NCBI RefSeq assembly: GCF_001457655.1
Contig: NZ_LN831035.1
Coordinates: 1,674,001 to 1,738,000, forward strand
Length of the DNA: 64,000 nt
Reading direction: 5' to 3'
Origin: Haemophilus influenzae
GTDB lineage: Bacteria > Pseudomonadota > Gammaproteobacteria > Enterobacterales > Pasteurellaceae
In this document: piece by piece, positions 41,607 through 52,353 of the stretch
Position numbering within the stretch: position 1 is the stretch's first letter
Layout of the letters: each line of letters begins with the position of its first letter
Notes under the pieces: model-generated
The model's database searches: none
Seen by the model: the letters and a program-made list of their open reading frames with translations, nothing else
Told to the model about the DNA's origin: nothing
Translations under genes and position numbers: made by a program

Positions 41607-43773
41607 ATTACTTGACGGGCTTAACGATAAACAACGCGAAGCCGTAGCTGCTCCTCTTGGTAATCACCTAGTGCTAGCTGGTGCAGGATCGGGCAAAACG
41701 CGTGTATTGACGCACCGTATTGCTTGGTTAATTGCGGTCGAAAATATTTCTGAAGGCAGCATTATGGCGGTGACCTTTACCAATAAAGCCGCAGCAGAAA
41801 TGCGTCATCGTATTCAATCTACCCTTGCCAAACACGCACAACATCAATTAGTTGGTATGTGGATTGGCACCTTTCACAGCATTGCCCATCGTTTATTACG
41901 AGCTCATCATTTAGATGTGGGATTGCCACAAGATTTCCAAATTTTAGATTCAGAAGATCAACTTCGTTTAATTAAACGATTATTAAAATTACATAATTTT
42001 GATGAAAAAGCTTTTCCGCCTAAACAGGCTTGTTGGTACATCAATAACAAAAAAGATGAAGGCTTGCGACCAAATGATATTGAAGATTTTAATGATCGCC
42101 AAGAACGTGAATGGATTAAAATTTATCAGATCTATCAAGACACTTGCGATCGCGCAGGGTTGGTCGATTTTGCTGAATTATTAATTCGGGTCTATGAATT
42201 ATTTGAGAAAAAACCATTAATTTTGCAACGTTATCAACAACGTTTTCAGCATATTTTGGTGGATGAATTTCAAGACACCAATAAAATCCAATATAAATGG
42301 ATCAAAATTCTTTCTGGAAAAACAGGCAAAGTCATGATTGTGGGCGATGATGATCAATCTATATACGGTTGGCGTGGTGCACAAATAGAAAATATCCAAA
42401 AATTCTTGAAAGATTTCAAAGCCGAAACAATTCGCCTTGAACAAAACTATCGTTCTACCGCCAATATCCTAAACAGCGCAAATGAATTAATTGCAAACAA
42501 TAGTGATCGTCTTGGTAAAAATTTATGGACAGAGGGTGAAAAAGGCGATCCTGTGGGCATCTATGCTGCCTTTAATGAATTAGACGAAGCAAAATTTGTC
42601 GCCTCACAAATTCAGGATTGGGTGGAACATGGCGGAAAACTTGATGATTGCGCTGTACTTTATCGTAGTAATAGCCAATCACGGGTTATTGAAGAAGCTT
42701 TAATTCGTTGTCAAATTCCATACCGTATTTATGGCGGTATGCGTTTCTTCGAACGTCAAGAAATTAAAGATGCGTTAGCCTATCTTCGTTTGATTAATAA
42801 TCGTCAAGATGATGCGGCTTTTGAGCGTGTAATTAATACGCCAACCCGTGGCATTGGCGACCGCACTTTAGATATATTGCGTAACTTAACACGTGAACGC
42901 CAAATTACCTTATGGCAAGCAGTACAAGTCGCAACACAAGAAAATATGTTGGCAGGGCGAGCCTCAACAGCCTTATTACGTTTCCAAGAATTAATTAATT
43001 CACTACAACTTGATACCGCAGAAATGCCGCTTTTCGCACAAACTGATTTTGTGATTAAACATTCGGGCTTATATGAAATGTATCAACAAGAAAAAGGCGA
43101 AAAAGGCGAAGTGCGTATTGAAAATTTGGAAGAATTAGTTACCGCAACCCGTGAATTTATCAAACCTGATAATGCGGAAGAAATGACCGAACTCACTGCC
43201 TTTTTAACGCACGCTTCCTTAGAAGCTGGCGAAGAACAAGCCTCGCCGCATCAATCTTGTGTAGAAATGATGACGTTGCACTCTGCGAAAGGCTTAGAAT
43301 TTCCTCGTGTATTTATGGTGGGCGTAGAAGAAGGATTATTCCCAAGTTTTCGTTCTTTTGAAGAACCCGGACGTTTAGAAGAAGAGCGTCGTTTAGCTTA
43401 TGTCGGTATTACTCGTGCGCAGAAAAAACTGACCATCTCTTATGCGGAAAGCCGTCGATTATATGCCAAAGAAGAACGCCATTTGCCATCACGGTTTATC
43501 GCAGAATTACCGAGAGAATGTATCCAAGAAATTCGTTTACGAGGGACAGTCACGCGTGCGATGAACCTAGCAAAAGTCGGTTCATTGTCGAATACCAGTG
43601 CGGTCGAAAATGAATGGAAAATGGGTCAAAAAGTTAAACACGAAAAATTTGGTTTCGGCACAGTGATTAATGTGGAAGGATCTGAAAATAACACACGTTT
43701 ACAAATAGCGTTCCAAGCTCAAGGCATTAAATGGTTGATTGCGCATTTGGCAAAATTGGAAAAAGTGCGGTAG
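41590..43773 (+). CDS. uvrD: DNA helicase II UvrD
   Basis: 3'-5' superfamily 1 helicase for mismatch and nucleotide-excision repair, 727 residues, close to E. coli UvrD (720). Motif Ia/Walker A is AGAGSGKTRVLT near 30-41; VDEFQDTN, GDDDQSIYGWRGA, LEQNYRST, MTLHSAKGLEFPRVF and YVGITRAQ follow in order. The C-terminal Tudor-like domain ends in AHLAKLEKV. Two adjacent ATGs (41590 and 41593) are possible starts; E. coli matches the second. It ends just before an uptake-pair terminator. Confidence 0.96.
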   Translation: MMDISELLDGLNDKQREAVAAPLGNHLVLAGAGSGKTRVLTHRIAWLIAVENISEGSIMAVTFTNKAAAEMRHRIQSTLAKHAQHQLVGMWIGTFHSIAHRLLRAHHLDVGLPQDFQILDSEDQLRLIKRLLKLHNFDEKAFPPKQACWYINNKKDEGLRPNDIEDFNDRQEREWIKIYQIYQDTCDRAGLVDFAELLIRVYELFEKKPLILQRYQQRFQHILVDEFQDTNKIQYKWIKILSGKTGKVMIVGDDDQSIYGWRGAQIENIQKFLKDFKAETIRLEQNYRSTANILNSANELIANNSDRLGKNLWTEGEKGDPVGIYAAFNELDEAKFVASQIQDWVEHGGKLDDCAVLYRSNSQSRVIEEALIRCQIPYRIYGGMRFFERQEIKDALAYLRLINNRQDDAAFERVINTPTRGIGDRTLDILRNLTRERQITLWQAVQVATQENMLAGRASTALLRFQELINSLQLDTAEMPLFAQTDFVIKHSGLYEMYQQEKGEKGEVRIENLEELVTATREFIKPDNAEEMTELTAFLTHASLEAGEEQASPHQSCVEMMTLHSAKGLEFPRVFMVGVEEGLFPSFRSFEEPGRLEEERRLAYVGITRAQKKLTISYAESRRLYAKEERHLPSRFIAELPRECIQEIRLRGTVTRAMNLAKVGSLSNTSAVENEWKMGQKVKHEKFGFGTVINVEGSENNTRLQIAFQAQGIKWLIAHLAKLEKVR

Positions 43774-43813
43774 AATTCAAGAGTATTATATTTTTTACCG
43801 ATTAATTTCTTTG

Positions 43814-43845
43814 AAAAGTGCGGTGAATTTTTACCGCACTTTTAT
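43814..43845 (+). terminator. Terminator between uvrD and dppB (inverted uptake pair)
   Basis: AAAAGTGCGGTGAA and TTTACCGCACTTTT (cores at 43816 and 43833) form a stem with a very short loop, 40 bases after uvrD and 18 before dppB. dppB must therefore use a promoter in or upstream of this hairpin. Confidence 0.8.
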
Positions 43846-43862
43846 TATCTACGAGTGATGGA

Positions 43863-44864
43863 ATGTTTAAATTTGTATTCAAACGAATCTTAATGGTGAT
43901 CCCTACTTTTATTGCCATTACTCTTATTACCTTTGCCCTTGTGCATTTTATTCCCGGTGATCCTGTGGAAATTCTGATGGGGGAACGTGGCTTAACGGCA
44001 GAAGTACATCAACAAATGATGCACCAATTGGGTTTAGATTTACCTCTTTATCAGCAATATTTCCACTATATTGGCAATGTAATTCAAGGGGATTTCGGTG
44101 CATCGTTCCGCACTCAACAACCTGTCCTTACTGAATTTTTTACGCTTTTTCCTGCTACCGCTGAATTAGCTTTTTTTGCGTTATTTTGGTCATTATTAGG
44201 TGGAATAATTTTAGGCACGATTGCCGCAGTAAAAAAAGACAGTTGGATTTCTCACACCGTTACAGCTGCATCGCTCACAGGTTATTCTATGCCGATTTTC
44301 TGGTGGGGTTTAATTTTAATTTTATATGTTTCGCCACAACTCGGTTTGCCACAAGGTGGACGTTTAGATAATGAATTTTGGATCGATACACCAACAGGAT
44401 TTATGCTTATTGACAGCTGGCTTTCTGGTATGCCAGGTGCCTTCGAAAATGCGGTGAAATCCTTAATTCTTCCTGCAATAGTCCTAGGCACAGTTCCTCT
44501 CGCCATTATTACGCGTATGACACGATCTGCAATGCTGGAAGTATTAGGCGAAGATTACATTCGCACGGCAAAAGCAAAAGGTTTAAGCTATACTCGAATT
44601 GTTATTGTTCACGCATTGCGTAATGCGTTAATTCCTGTTGTCACTGTGGTCGGGTTAATTGTAGGTCAATTGCTTTCTGGTGCAGTTCTCACAGAAACTA
44701 TTTTCTCTTGGCCGGGGATTGGAAAATGGATTATTGATGCCATTCAAGCCCGTGATTATCCGGTATTACAAGGTTCTGTACTGATTATTGCGACGATTAT
44801 TATTGTGGTGAATTTAACCGTCGATTTACTTTACGGCGTGGTCAATCCGCGTATCCGTCATTAA
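43863..44864 (+). CDS. dppB: DppB, dipeptide/heme ABC transporter permease
   Basis: A 333-residue inner-membrane permease with an N-terminal helix (about 9-30), a periplasmic segment and five more helices; the coupling loop is GEDYIRTAKAKGLSYTRI near 230. DppBCDF imports dipeptides and, in H. influenzae and E. coli, heme. As in other H. influenzae, no dppA binding-protein gene lies here; the partner (HbpA/DppA) is encoded elsewhere. It is the first of four genes, 15 bases before dppC. Confidence 0.95.
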   Translation: MFKFVFKRILMVIPTFIAITLITFALVHFIPGDPVEILMGERGLTAEVHQQMMHQLGLDLPLYQQYFHYIGNVIQGDFGASFRTQQPVLTEFFTLFPATAELAFFALFWSLLGGIILGTIAAVKKDSWISHTVTAASLTGYSMPIFWWGLILILYVSPQLGLPQGGRLDNEFWIDTPTGFMLIDSWLSGMPGAFENAVKSLILPAIVLGTVPLAIITRMTRSAMLEVLGEDYIRTAKAKGLSYTRIVIVHALRNALIPVVTVVGLIVGQLLSGAVLTETIFSWPGIGKWIIDAIQARDYPVLQGSVLIIATIIIVVNLTVDLLYGVVNPRIRH

Positions 44865-44878
44865 TTGTAGGAGAAATT

Positions 44879-45766
44879 ATGTCTGACACGCCTTTAACTT
44901 TTGCGCCAAAAACACCTTTACAAGAATTTTGGTTTTACTTCAAACAAAATCGTGGTGCGCTAATTGGTTTAATTTTTATTTTGATTGTTGCCTTAATCAG
45001 CATTCTCGCACCTTATATTGCGCCTTTTGATCCAACAGAACAAAATCGTACCGCACTTTTACTTCCCCCTGCTTGGTATGAGGGCGGTAATCCTGCTTAT
45101 TTACTCGGCACAGACGATATTGGGCGAGATATTCTTTCGCGTATTATTTATGGAACGCGAATTTCCGTCTTTGCGGGATTTATCATCGTATTACTATCTT
45201 GCGCCTTTGGTACCAGCCTTGGCTTGATTTCTGGCTATTATGGCGGCGTGCTAGATACAATTATCATTCGCCTAATTGATATTATGCTCGCAATTCCAAA
45301 CTTACTTTTGACGATTGTAGTCGTCTCTATTTTAGAGCCATCACTCGCCAATGCCACTTTAGCGATCGCCGTGGTATCGATTCCTAGCTATGTGCGTTTA
45401 ACTCGAGCAGCGATGATGAATGAAAAAAATCGTGATTATGTGACTTCATCTAAAGTGGCAGGGGCAGGTATTTTACGCCTCATGTTTATTGTGATTTTAC
45501 CAAACTGTTTAGCCCCTTTAATTGTGCAAATGACTATGGGAATATCCAATGCTATCTTAGAACTCGCGACACTTGGTTTCTTAGGCATTGGTGCAAAACC
45601 ACCAACACCAGAACTTGGCACAATGCTTTCCGAAGCTCGTGGTTTTATGCAAGCGGCAAACTGGTTAGTTACAATTCCTGGCTTAGTGATTTTATCTTTG
45701 GTATTAGCTTTCAACTTAATGGGCGATGGCTTGCGTGATGCCCTTGATCCAAAACTCAAACAATAG
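44879..45766 (+). CDS. dppC: DppC, dipeptide/heme ABC transporter permease
   Basis: A 295-residue second permease with a short cytoplasmic N-terminus, first helix at about 25-48, the LLGTDDIGRDILSRIIYGTR loop and five further helices, the last being LVLAFNLMGDGLRDALDP. It pairs with DppB. GTAGGAGAAATT gives a good ribosome site. An uptake core at 45050 encodes part of the periplasmic loop. dppD follows after nine bases. Confidence 0.95.
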   Translation: MSDTPLTFAPKTPLQEFWFYFKQNRGALIGLIFILIVALISILAPYIAPFDPTEQNRTALLLPPAWYEGGNPAYLLGTDDIGRDILSRIIYGTRISVFAGFIIVLLSCAFGTSLGLISGYYGGVLDTIIIRLIDIMLAIPNLLLTIVVVSILEPSLANATLAIAVVSIPSYVRLTRAAMMNEKNRDYVTSSKVAGAGILRLMFIVILPNCLAPLIVQMTMGISNAILELATLGFLGIGAKPPTPELGTMLSEARGFMQAANWLVTIPGLVILSLVLAFNLMGDGLRDALDPKLKQ

Positions 45767-45775
45767 GAAAACAGA

Positions 45776-46768
45776 ATGGCATTATTAGACGTAAAAGAAC
45801 TTTCTGTTCACTTTGGCGATAAAAAAACGCCATTTAAAGCAGTGGATCGCATTAGCTATCAAGTCGCACAAGGCGAAGTGCTTGGCATTGTGGGAGAATC
45901 AGGTTCGGGTAAATCTGTGAGTTCTCTCGCAATTATGGGATTAATTGATCATCCTGGACGTGTATCTGCTGAATCCTTGCAATTTGAAAATACTGATTTA
46001 CTCACTTTAGAGAGTAAAGCTAAACGCCAGCTTATTGGTGCTGATGTTGCGATGATTTTCCAAGATCCGATGACAAGTTTAAATCCTGCTTATACTGTGG
46101 GATTCCAAATTATGGAAGCGTTAAAAACTCACGAAGGCGGCACAAAAAAGGCGAGAAAAGACCGCACTTTAGAGCTTTTAAAATTGGTCGGTATTCCTGA
46201 TCCTGAATCTCGGATTGATGTTTATCCCCATCAGCTGTCTGGTGGAATGAGCCAGCGCGTGATGATTGCGATGGCAATTGCTTGCAGACCTAAATTATTG
46301 ATTGCTGACGAACCAACCACGGCATTGGACGTGACTATCCAAGCTCAAATTATGGAACTCTTACTTGAATTGCAAAAGAAAGAATGTATGTCCCTAATTT
46401 TGATTACTCACGATCTAGCACTTGTGGCTGAAGCGGCAGAGCGAATTATCGTGATGTATGCTGGACAAATCGTTGAAGAAGGCACCGCAAAAGATATTTT
46501 CCGCGAACCAAAACATCCTTACACACAAGCCTTGTTACGTTCATTACCTGAATTTGCAGAGGGAAAATCTCGCTTAGAATCATTACAAGGGGTCGTCCCT
46601 GGAAAATACGATCGCCCAACAGGCTGTTTATTAAATCCTCGCTGCCCTTATGCCACCGAATATTGTCGCCAAGTTGAACCTCAATTGCATCATATCGGTT
46701 CGCGTAAAGTAAAATGCCATACTTCGCTGAACGAGCAAGGCAATCCAGTTGAATATCAAGGAGCTTAA
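45776..46768 (+). CDS. dppD: DppD, dipeptide/heme ABC transporter ATPase
   Basis: A 330-residue ATPase: Walker A GESGSGKS at 40-47, Q-loop [11 protein letters not shown], signature LSGGMSQR and Walker [13 protein letters not shown], all standard. The C-terminal oligopeptide-type domain has a four-cysteine cluster ([15 protein letters not shown], then a fourth Cys near KVKC), reported in related Dpp ATPases to hold an Fe-S cluster. It is two bases from dppF, so coupled. Confidence 0.95.
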   Translation: MALLDVKELSVHFGDKKTPFKAVDRISYQVAQGEVLGIVGESGSGKSVSSLAIMGLIDHPGRVSAESLQFENTDLLTLESKAKRQLIGADVAMIFQDPMTSLNPAYTVGFQIMEALKTHEGGTKKARKDRTLELLKLVGIPDPESRIDVYPHQLSGGMSQRVMIAMAIACRPKLLIADEPTTALDVTIQAQIMELLLELQKKECMSLILITHDLALVAEAAERIIVMYAGQIVEEGTAKDIFREPKHPYTQALLRSLPEFAEGKSRLESLQGVVPGKYDRPTGCLLNPRCPYATEYCRQVEPQLHHIGSRKVKCHTSLNEQGNPVEYQGA

Positions 46769-46770
46769 TA

Positions 46771-47754
46771 ATGACGAATGAAGTAAAAGAAAATACGCCA
46801 TTATTAAATGCCATTGGCTTAAAAAAATATTACCCTGTAAAAAAAGGCTTGTTTGCAAAACCACAGCAAGTAAAAGCGTTGGATGGTGTCTCTTTTCAGC
46901 TTGAACGAGGTAAAACTTTAGCAGTCGTGGGGGAATCTGGTTGTGGAAAATCAACGCTAGGTCGTTTATTGACAATGATTGAAGAACCAACCAAAGGCGA
47001 ACTTTATTACAAAGGGCATAATTTTTTAGAAAATGATTCTGAAACAAAAGCACTACGTCGTAAAAAAATTCAAATAGTTTTTCAAAATCCTTACGCATCG
47101 TTAAATCCACGCAAAAAGATTGGTTCAATTTTGGAAGAACCATTAATCATCAATACAAAACTTTCCGCCAAAGAACGGCGAGAAAAAGTTTTATCGATGA
47201 TGGAAAAAGTGGGCTTGCGCGCTGAATTTTATGATCGTTATCCCCACATGTTCTCAGGCGGACAACGCCAACGTATTGCCATCGCTCGTGGTTTAATGTT
47301 AGATCCAGATGTTGTCGTTGCCGATGAGCCTGTTTCTGCATTGGATGTTTCCGTGCGTGCACAAGTACTGAATTTAATGATGGATTTACAAGATGAATTA
47401 GGCTTGTCTTACGTGTTCATTTCACACGATCTTTCTGTGGTAGAACATATCGCTGATGAAGTGATGGTAATGTATCTAGGTCGTTGTATTGAAAAAGGGA
47501 CGACAGAGCAGATTTTTTCTAATCCTCAGCATCCTTATACCAAAGCGTTACTTTCAGCGACACCACGTTTGTCGCCAAACTTGCGCCGTGAACGCATAAA
47601 ACTGACAGGCGAATTGCCAAGCCCGATTAATCCGCCAAAAGGCTGTGCATTTAATCCTCGTTGTTGGAAAGCGACAGAAAAATGTCGTGAAAATCAACCG
47701 CACTTGGAACAATATACTGATGGAAAATTAATCGCTTGTTTCCATATTGATTAA
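46771..47754 (+). CDS. dppF: DppF, dipeptide/heme ABC transporter ATPase
   Basis: A 327-residue ATPase: Walker A GESGCGKS at 54-61, Q-loop VFQNPYASLNP, signature FSGGQRQR and Walker B VVVADEPVSALD. It forms the ATPase heterodimer with DppD. The C-terminus has the oligopeptide-type cysteine cluster (GCAFNPRCWKATEKC). It is the last gene of the operon; no clear terminator lies in the 28 bases before the convergent ligase gene. Confidence 0.95.
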   Translation: MTNEVKENTPLLNAIGLKKYYPVKKGLFAKPQQVKALDGVSFQLERGKTLAVVGESGCGKSTLGRLLTMIEEPTKGELYYKGHNFLENDSETKALRRKKIQIVFQNPYASLNPRKKIGSILEEPLIINTKLSAKERREKVLSMMEKVGLRAEFYDRYPHMFSGGQRQRIAIARGLMLDPDVVVADEPVSALDVSVRAQVLNLMMDLQDELGLSYVFISHDLSVVEHIADEVMVMYLGRCIEKGTTEQIFSNPQHPYTKALLSATPRLSPNLRRERIKLTGELPSPINPPKGCAFNPRCWKATEKCRENQPHLEQYTDGKLIACFHID

Positions 47755-47782
47755 ATTCATTTTGTCAGATTTATAAATAGGC

Positions 47783-48589
47783 TCATTTTTTCTCTCGCCA
47801 ATAGGTTGCAAATCGAGGTTTTCCACTATTCGTAATGCCTCGATATTTATAAGTAATCACAGATCCTATCGGAGGGGGATTTTCTCGTTCGTTTAAATTA
47901 AAACCCGAACCGATTTTAAATTCTCCCCGATGATTTTTACAAGTTAAAGCACCCATCACATTTTCAAATTGTCCTTTGCCTTTATGGTGTGCAATAACCG
48001 TACATTCTTCATCTCGTGCTGTTTTCAATTTTAAAATTTGTGAGCTTCGCTTACGTTCATAAGGTGCATTAGGGTTACGTACAACAACGCCCTCGCCTTG
48101 CAAATTTTCGACTTGTGCAAGAAATTGATATAAATGGGTTTTATCTTTAACAGGAATTTGCTCAATAATTTCAATATAAGTTGTAGGATATTCAAGTAAA
48201 TAGGCTTTCAATTTAGCTAAACGCTCAAATAAATTGCCCTCTGCATCAGGCACATCAAAAACATACAATTTAAGTTTTTCCCAACCATCGCCTTTAAAAG
48301 ATTTTGTGATGGATGAAATTTCCTCAAAATGATTTCGCTCACTAAATAATTCGCCATCAATGGCAAAAGGCGGAAAATCCTTAGTGAAATAGGCGGGCGG
48401 TAATAAAGGTTGCCCTTGTCGGGTTAATAATTGCTTTCCATCCCAATAACCGCGTACACCATCTAACTTTTCAGACATCACCCAACCCTCTATGGGTTGA
48501 TTATTATAGGTATGAAGAAGCATTAAATCTGAGTTAGCAAAAGCAAAAGAACTAGCAAAGAAAAGTAACAAAGTGCGGTAAAATTTCAT
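47783..48589 (-). CDS. ligA: Periplasmic ATP-dependent DNA ligase (Lig E type)
   Basis: A 268-residue minimal ATP-dependent ligase. The start at 48589 (MKFYRTLLLFFASSFAFA) is a signal peptide cleaved near residue 18, so the enzyme is exported; an upstream in-frame extension to 48697 would bury it. The nucleotidyl Lys is K41 in SEKLDGVRGYW, followed by motifs FAIDGELF, YVFDVP, GEGVVVRNP and LKLKTARDEE with a short OB domain. It is the well-studied small H. influenzae ligase, separate from the NAD-dependent replicative enzyme. A role in competence or extracellular DNA is proposed but unproven. Confidence 0.93.
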   Translation of the reverse strand: MKFYRTLLLFFASSFAFANSDLMLLHTYNNQPIEGWVMSEKLDGVRGYWDGKQLLTRQGQPLLPPAYFTKDFPPFAIDGELFSERNHFEEISSITKSFKGDGWEKLKLYVFDVPDAEGNLFERLAKLKAYLLEYPTTYIEIIEQIPVKDKTHLYQFLAQVENLQGEGVVVRNPNAPYERKRSSQILKLKTARDEECTVIAHHKGKGQFENVMGALTCKNHRGEFKIGSGFNLNERENPPPIGSVITYKYRGITNSGKPRFATYWREKK

Positions 48590-48730
48590 TGTGTTTTTGA
48601 AAATTAAAGGGCTAATAAGTTTACGCAAGATAAACATATCTTGAAAAATATCCAACCACTCAAACTTATTTTTTCGATCTAAATCGCAAAAAATCATTAT
48701 TTCATCGAAAAAAGATGAATTTTTATTTAG

Positions 48731-49381
<651 letters not shown>

Positions 49382-49410
49382 AGTGCGGTTGATTTCAATC
49401 AAGTTTTTAA

Positions 49411-49437
49411 AATCCCAAATTTTTTGGGATTTTTTAT
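49411..49437 (+). terminator. gmhA terminator
   Basis: AATCCCAAA-TTT-TTTGGGATTTTTTA, a clear Rho-independent terminator 30 bases after gmhA. Confidence 0.88.
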
Positions 49438-49446
49438 TAATAGCAC

Positions 49447-49475
49447 TTGCATAATTATGCATAAAAATGTAATAT
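49447..49475 (+). promoter_or_regulatory. artP promoter overlapped by an ArgR-like operator
   Basis: TTGCAT (49447-49452), a 17-base spacer and TAATAT (49470-49475) make a near-ideal sigma-70 promoter. The 14-bp perfect palindrome TGCATAATTATGCA (49448-49461) lies across its -35 and spacer and matches the ARG box TGAAT-N4-ATTCA except for one symmetrical change. ArgR bound here would block the promoter, as ArgR does for art genes in E. coli. Confidence 0.7.
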
Positions 49476-49506
49476 TTTTTCATCTTATGAAGCATAGAGA
49501 AGAAAA

Positions 49507-50238
49507 ATGGCTATTCGTGTTAAAAATCTCAATTTCTTTTACGGTTCATCACAAACGTTATTTGATATTAACCTTGAAGCAGAAGAAGGCGATACCGTTG
49601 TGTTGCTGGGCCCAAGTGGTGCAGGCAAAAGTACATTAATTCGCACATTAAATTTGTTAGAAGTGCCAAAGTCTGGTGAATTAAGTATTGCAAATAATGA
49701 TTTTAATTTATCCAATGCAATGGCAAATCCCAAAGCAATCCGACAATTACGCCAAGATGTAGGAATGGTTTTTCAACAATATCATCTCTGGCCGCACTTA
49801 ACGGTAATTGAAAACCTAATTGAAGCACCAATGAAAGTACGTGGTGTGAGTGAAAATGAAGCGAAAACCGATGCAATGGAATTGTTAAAACGTTTACGTT
49901 TAGAACAACTTGCCGATCGCTTTCCATTGCATTTATCAGGCGGTCAACAACAACGTGTTGCAATAGCGCGCGCCCTGATGATGAAGCCACAAGTTCTGTT
50001 ATTTGATGAACCAACGGCTGCGCTAGATCCAGAAATTACAGCGCAAGTTGTAGATATTATTAAAGAATTACAAGAAACTGGCATTACGCAAGTGATTGTA
50101 ACCCACGAAGTCAATGTGGCGCAAAAAGTAGCGACAAAAGTCGTCTATATGGAACAAGGTAAAATCGTCGAAATGGGATCGGCTGATTGCTTTGAAAATC
50201 CAAAAACGGAACAATTTAAACACTATCTTTCTCACTAG
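49507..50238 (+). CDS. artP: ArtP, arginine ABC transporter ATPase
   Basis: A 243-residue ATPase of the polar amino-acid family: Walker [10 protein letters not shown] near 36-44, Q-loop [10 protein letters not shown], signature LSGGQQQR, Walker [14 protein letters not shown]. It powers arginine uptake with ArtQ and ArtM. It is first in artPIQM behind an ArgR-like operator; H. influenzae depends on imported or salvaged arginine precursors. artI follows after 17 bases. Confidence 0.95.
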   Translation: MAIRVKNLNFFYGSSQTLFDINLEAEEGDTVVLLGPSGAGKSTLIRTLNLLEVPKSGELSIANNDFNLSNAMANPKAIRQLRQDVGMVFQQYHLWPHLTVIENLIEAPMKVRGVSENEAKTDAMELLKRLRLEQLADRFPLHLSGGQQQRVAIARALMMKPQVLLFDEPTAALDPEITAQVVDIIKELQETGITQVIVTHEVNVAQKVATKVVYMEQGKIVEMGSADCFENPKTEQFKHYLSH

Positions 50239-50255
50239 AAAATAAGGAACTTACG

Positions 50256-50975
50256 ATGAAAAAAACATTATTAACTGCCATTTTATTGGGATCATCTATT
50301 GCTGTAAGCGCACAAGAACTCACTTTTGCAATGGAACCTAGCTATCCACCATTTGAAACCACAAATGCAAAAGGCGAAATTATTGGTTTTGATGTGGATG
50401 TGGCGAATGCAATTTGTCAAGAAATTCAAGTAACCTGTAAATTCAAGAGCGAAACCTTTGATTCATTAATTCCAAGTTTAAAAGCAAAACGTTTTGATGC
50501 AGCAATTTCCGCAATCGATATTACCGATGCTCGTGCAAAACAAGTGTTATTCTCTGATGCGTATTACGATAGCTCTGCAAGCTATGTTGCTCTTAAAGGC
50601 AAAGCAACCTTAGAAAGTGCAAAAAATATAGGTGTTCAAAATGGTACAACATTCCAACAATATACCGTAGCAGAAACCAAGCAATATAGTCCAAAATCCT
50701 ATGCAAGTTTACAAAATGCCATTTTAGACTTAAAGAGCGGTCGGATTGACATTATTTTGGGCGATACCGCAGTGCTTTCCGATATGATTTCCAAAGAGCC
50801 AGAAATTCAATTTGTAGGCGAAAAAGTAACCAATAAAAAATATTTTGGTAATGGTTTAGGTATTGCAATGCACAAATCAAACAAAGATTTGGCTGCACAA
50901 TTAAACAAAGGTTTAGCTGCAATTAAAGCAAATGGCGAATACCAAAAAATCTATGATAAATGGATGACAAAATAA
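50256..50975 (+). CDS. artI: ArtI, arginine-binding periplasmic protein
   Basis: A 239-residue solute-binding protein of family 3. The signal peptide is cleaved after VSA near residue 19; there is no lipobox, so it is soluble. The ligand region [31 protein letters not shown] (given as positions 23-53) and [20 protein letters not shown] are typical of basic amino-acid binders. CTTACG and AAGGAAC precede the ATG. It is followed three bases later by artQ. Confidence 0.94.
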   Translation: MKKTLLTAILLGSSIAVSAQELTFAMEPSYPPFETTNAKGEIIGFDVDVANAICQEIQVTCKFKSETFDSLIPSLKAKRFDAAISAIDITDARAKQVLFSDAYYDSSASYVALKGKATLESAKNIGVQNGTTFQQYTVAETKQYSPKSYASLQNAILDLKSGRIDIILGDTAVLSDMISKEPEIQFVGEKVTNKKYFGNGLGIAMHKSNKDLAAQLNKGLAAIKANGEYQKIYDKWMTK

Positions 50976-50978
50976 TTT

Positions 50979-51644
50979 ATGTTTTCTGACTTTCTTTCTT
51001 TAATGTTTACCGCTGCTCTAATGACTTTAGGGCTTGCGGTCTGTTCATTGCTCTTAGGCTTATTTTTAAGCCTTATTTTTGCCGTGCTTGAAGCAAATCG
51101 CTTTGTTGGCAAGCCGATGACAGTATTTGTGGCATTATTACGTGGCTTACCCGAAATTATTGTTGTATTACTTGTCTATTTTGGTTCTACCGAATTAGTC
51201 GAAATGCTGACAGGAGAATACATTGAATTTGGGGCATTTGGCTGTGGTGTGTTTGCGCTTTCTCTCATTTTTGCAGCTTATGCTTCACAAACATTACGCG
51301 GTGCAATTCAAGCCATACCAAAAGGACAATGGGAATCAGGTGCAGCGTTAGGCTTAAGCAAAAGCTATACGTTCATTCATATTGTTATGCCACAAGTATG
51401 GCGTCACGCCTTACCTGGTTTAAGCAACCAATGGCTTGTATTGCTAAAAGATACGGCATTGGTTTCATTAATTGGCGTAGACGATTTGATGCGCCAAGCG
51501 GATCTGATTAATACCAACACCCATCAGCCTTTTACTTGGTATGGTATTGCTGCGTTAATTTATTTAGCAGTGACATTAATTAGCCAAGTTGGTATTCGAA
51601 AATTAGAGCTGCGTTTTACTCGTTTTGAAAGGGGCGTGAAATAA
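50979..51644 (+). CDS. artQ: ArtQ, arginine ABC transporter permease
   Basis: A 221-residue permease of the HisMQ type with about five hydrophobic segments, the first at 7-34. The coupling loop [21 protein letters not shown] sits near 110-130. It pairs with ArtM. Its stop overlaps the artM start by one base (TAATG). Confidence 0.94.
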   Translation: MFSDFLSLMFTAALMTLGLAVCSLLLGLFLSLIFAVLEANRFVGKPMTVFVALLRGLPEIIVVLLVYFGSTELVEMLTGEYIEFGAFGCGVFALSLIFAAYASQTLRGAIQAIPKGQWESGAALGLSKSYTFIHIVMPQVWRHALPGLSNQWLVLLKDTALVSLIGVDDLMRQADLINTNTHQPFTWYGIAALIYLAVTLISQVGIRKLELRFTRFERGVK

Positions 51645-52327
51645 TGTTTCAAGAATATTTAACTGTGATCGCACAAGGGATCCCAACGAGTTTACTCCTC
51701 ACAGTCGTATCCTTACTGATTGCTTTCTTTTTAGCCTTATTTCTTACTTTTTTACTTTCAATGGAAAACAAATGGATAAAAAGTGCGGTCAATTTATACC
51801 TTACTTTATTCACAGGCACGCCACTGTTAGTACAGTTCTTTTTAATTTATGCAGGGCCCGGTCAATTCCAATGGATTATTGACAGCCCATTATGGTATGT
51901 CTTATCCAATGCGTGGTTCTGTGCTGCATTAGCTTTAGCACTAAACAGTGCAGCCTATTCCACCCAATTATTTCACGGTGCAGTGAAAGCCATTCCCAAA
52001 GGACAATGGGAAAGTTGTGGCGCATTAGGATTAAACCGCATACAAACTTTAAAAATTTTAATTCCTTATGCCTTAAAACGTGCGTTGCCGTCTTACAGTA
52101 ACGAAATTATTTTGGTATTTAAAGGCACGGCATTAGCATCCACCATTACGATTATGGATATTATGGGTTACGCACGCCAACTTTATGGGACAGAATATGA
52201 TGCAATCACAATTTACGGCATTGCGGGCGGTATCTATTTAATTATTACGGGCATTGCAACATTATTACTACGTAAATTAGAGAAAAAAGTATTGGCATTT
52301 GAACGTTTTGAAGTAAGCAAAGCATAA
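51644..52327 (+). CDS. artM: ArtM, arginine ABC transporter permease
   Basis: A 227-residue permease paralogous to ArtQ with about five hydrophobic segments and the coupling loop [20 protein letters not shown] near 118-137. It is last in artPIQM. An uptake core lies inside (51781) and another directly after the stop (52327), followed by a terminator. Confidence 0.94.
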   Translation: MFQEYLTVIAQGIPTSLLLTVVSLLIAFFLALFLTFLLSMENKWIKSAVNLYLTLFTGTPLLVQFFLIYAGPGQFQWIIDSPLWYVLSNAWFCAALALALNSAAYSTQLFHGAVKAIPKGQWESCGALGLNRIQTLKILIPYALKRALPSYSNEIILVFKGTALASTITIMDIMGYARQLYGTEYDAITIYGIAGGIYLIITGIATLLLRKLEKKVLAFERFEVSKA

Positions 52328-52353
52328 AGTGCGGTAAAATTTTTAGTGATTTT

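Noticed and set aside
46446..47362. Long minus-strand frames across dppD and dppF
   Set aside because: Both ABC ATPases have complete Walker and signature motifs on the plus strand; the reverse frames have no start signals.
48590..48697. N-terminal 36-residue extension of the DNA ligase
   Set aside because: It would place the signal peptide internally and lacks a ribosome site; the known 268-residue form starts at 48589.
49424..49639. 71-residue plus-strand frame before artP
   Set aside because: It begins in the gmhA terminator, covers the promoter and ends inside artP in a different frame.
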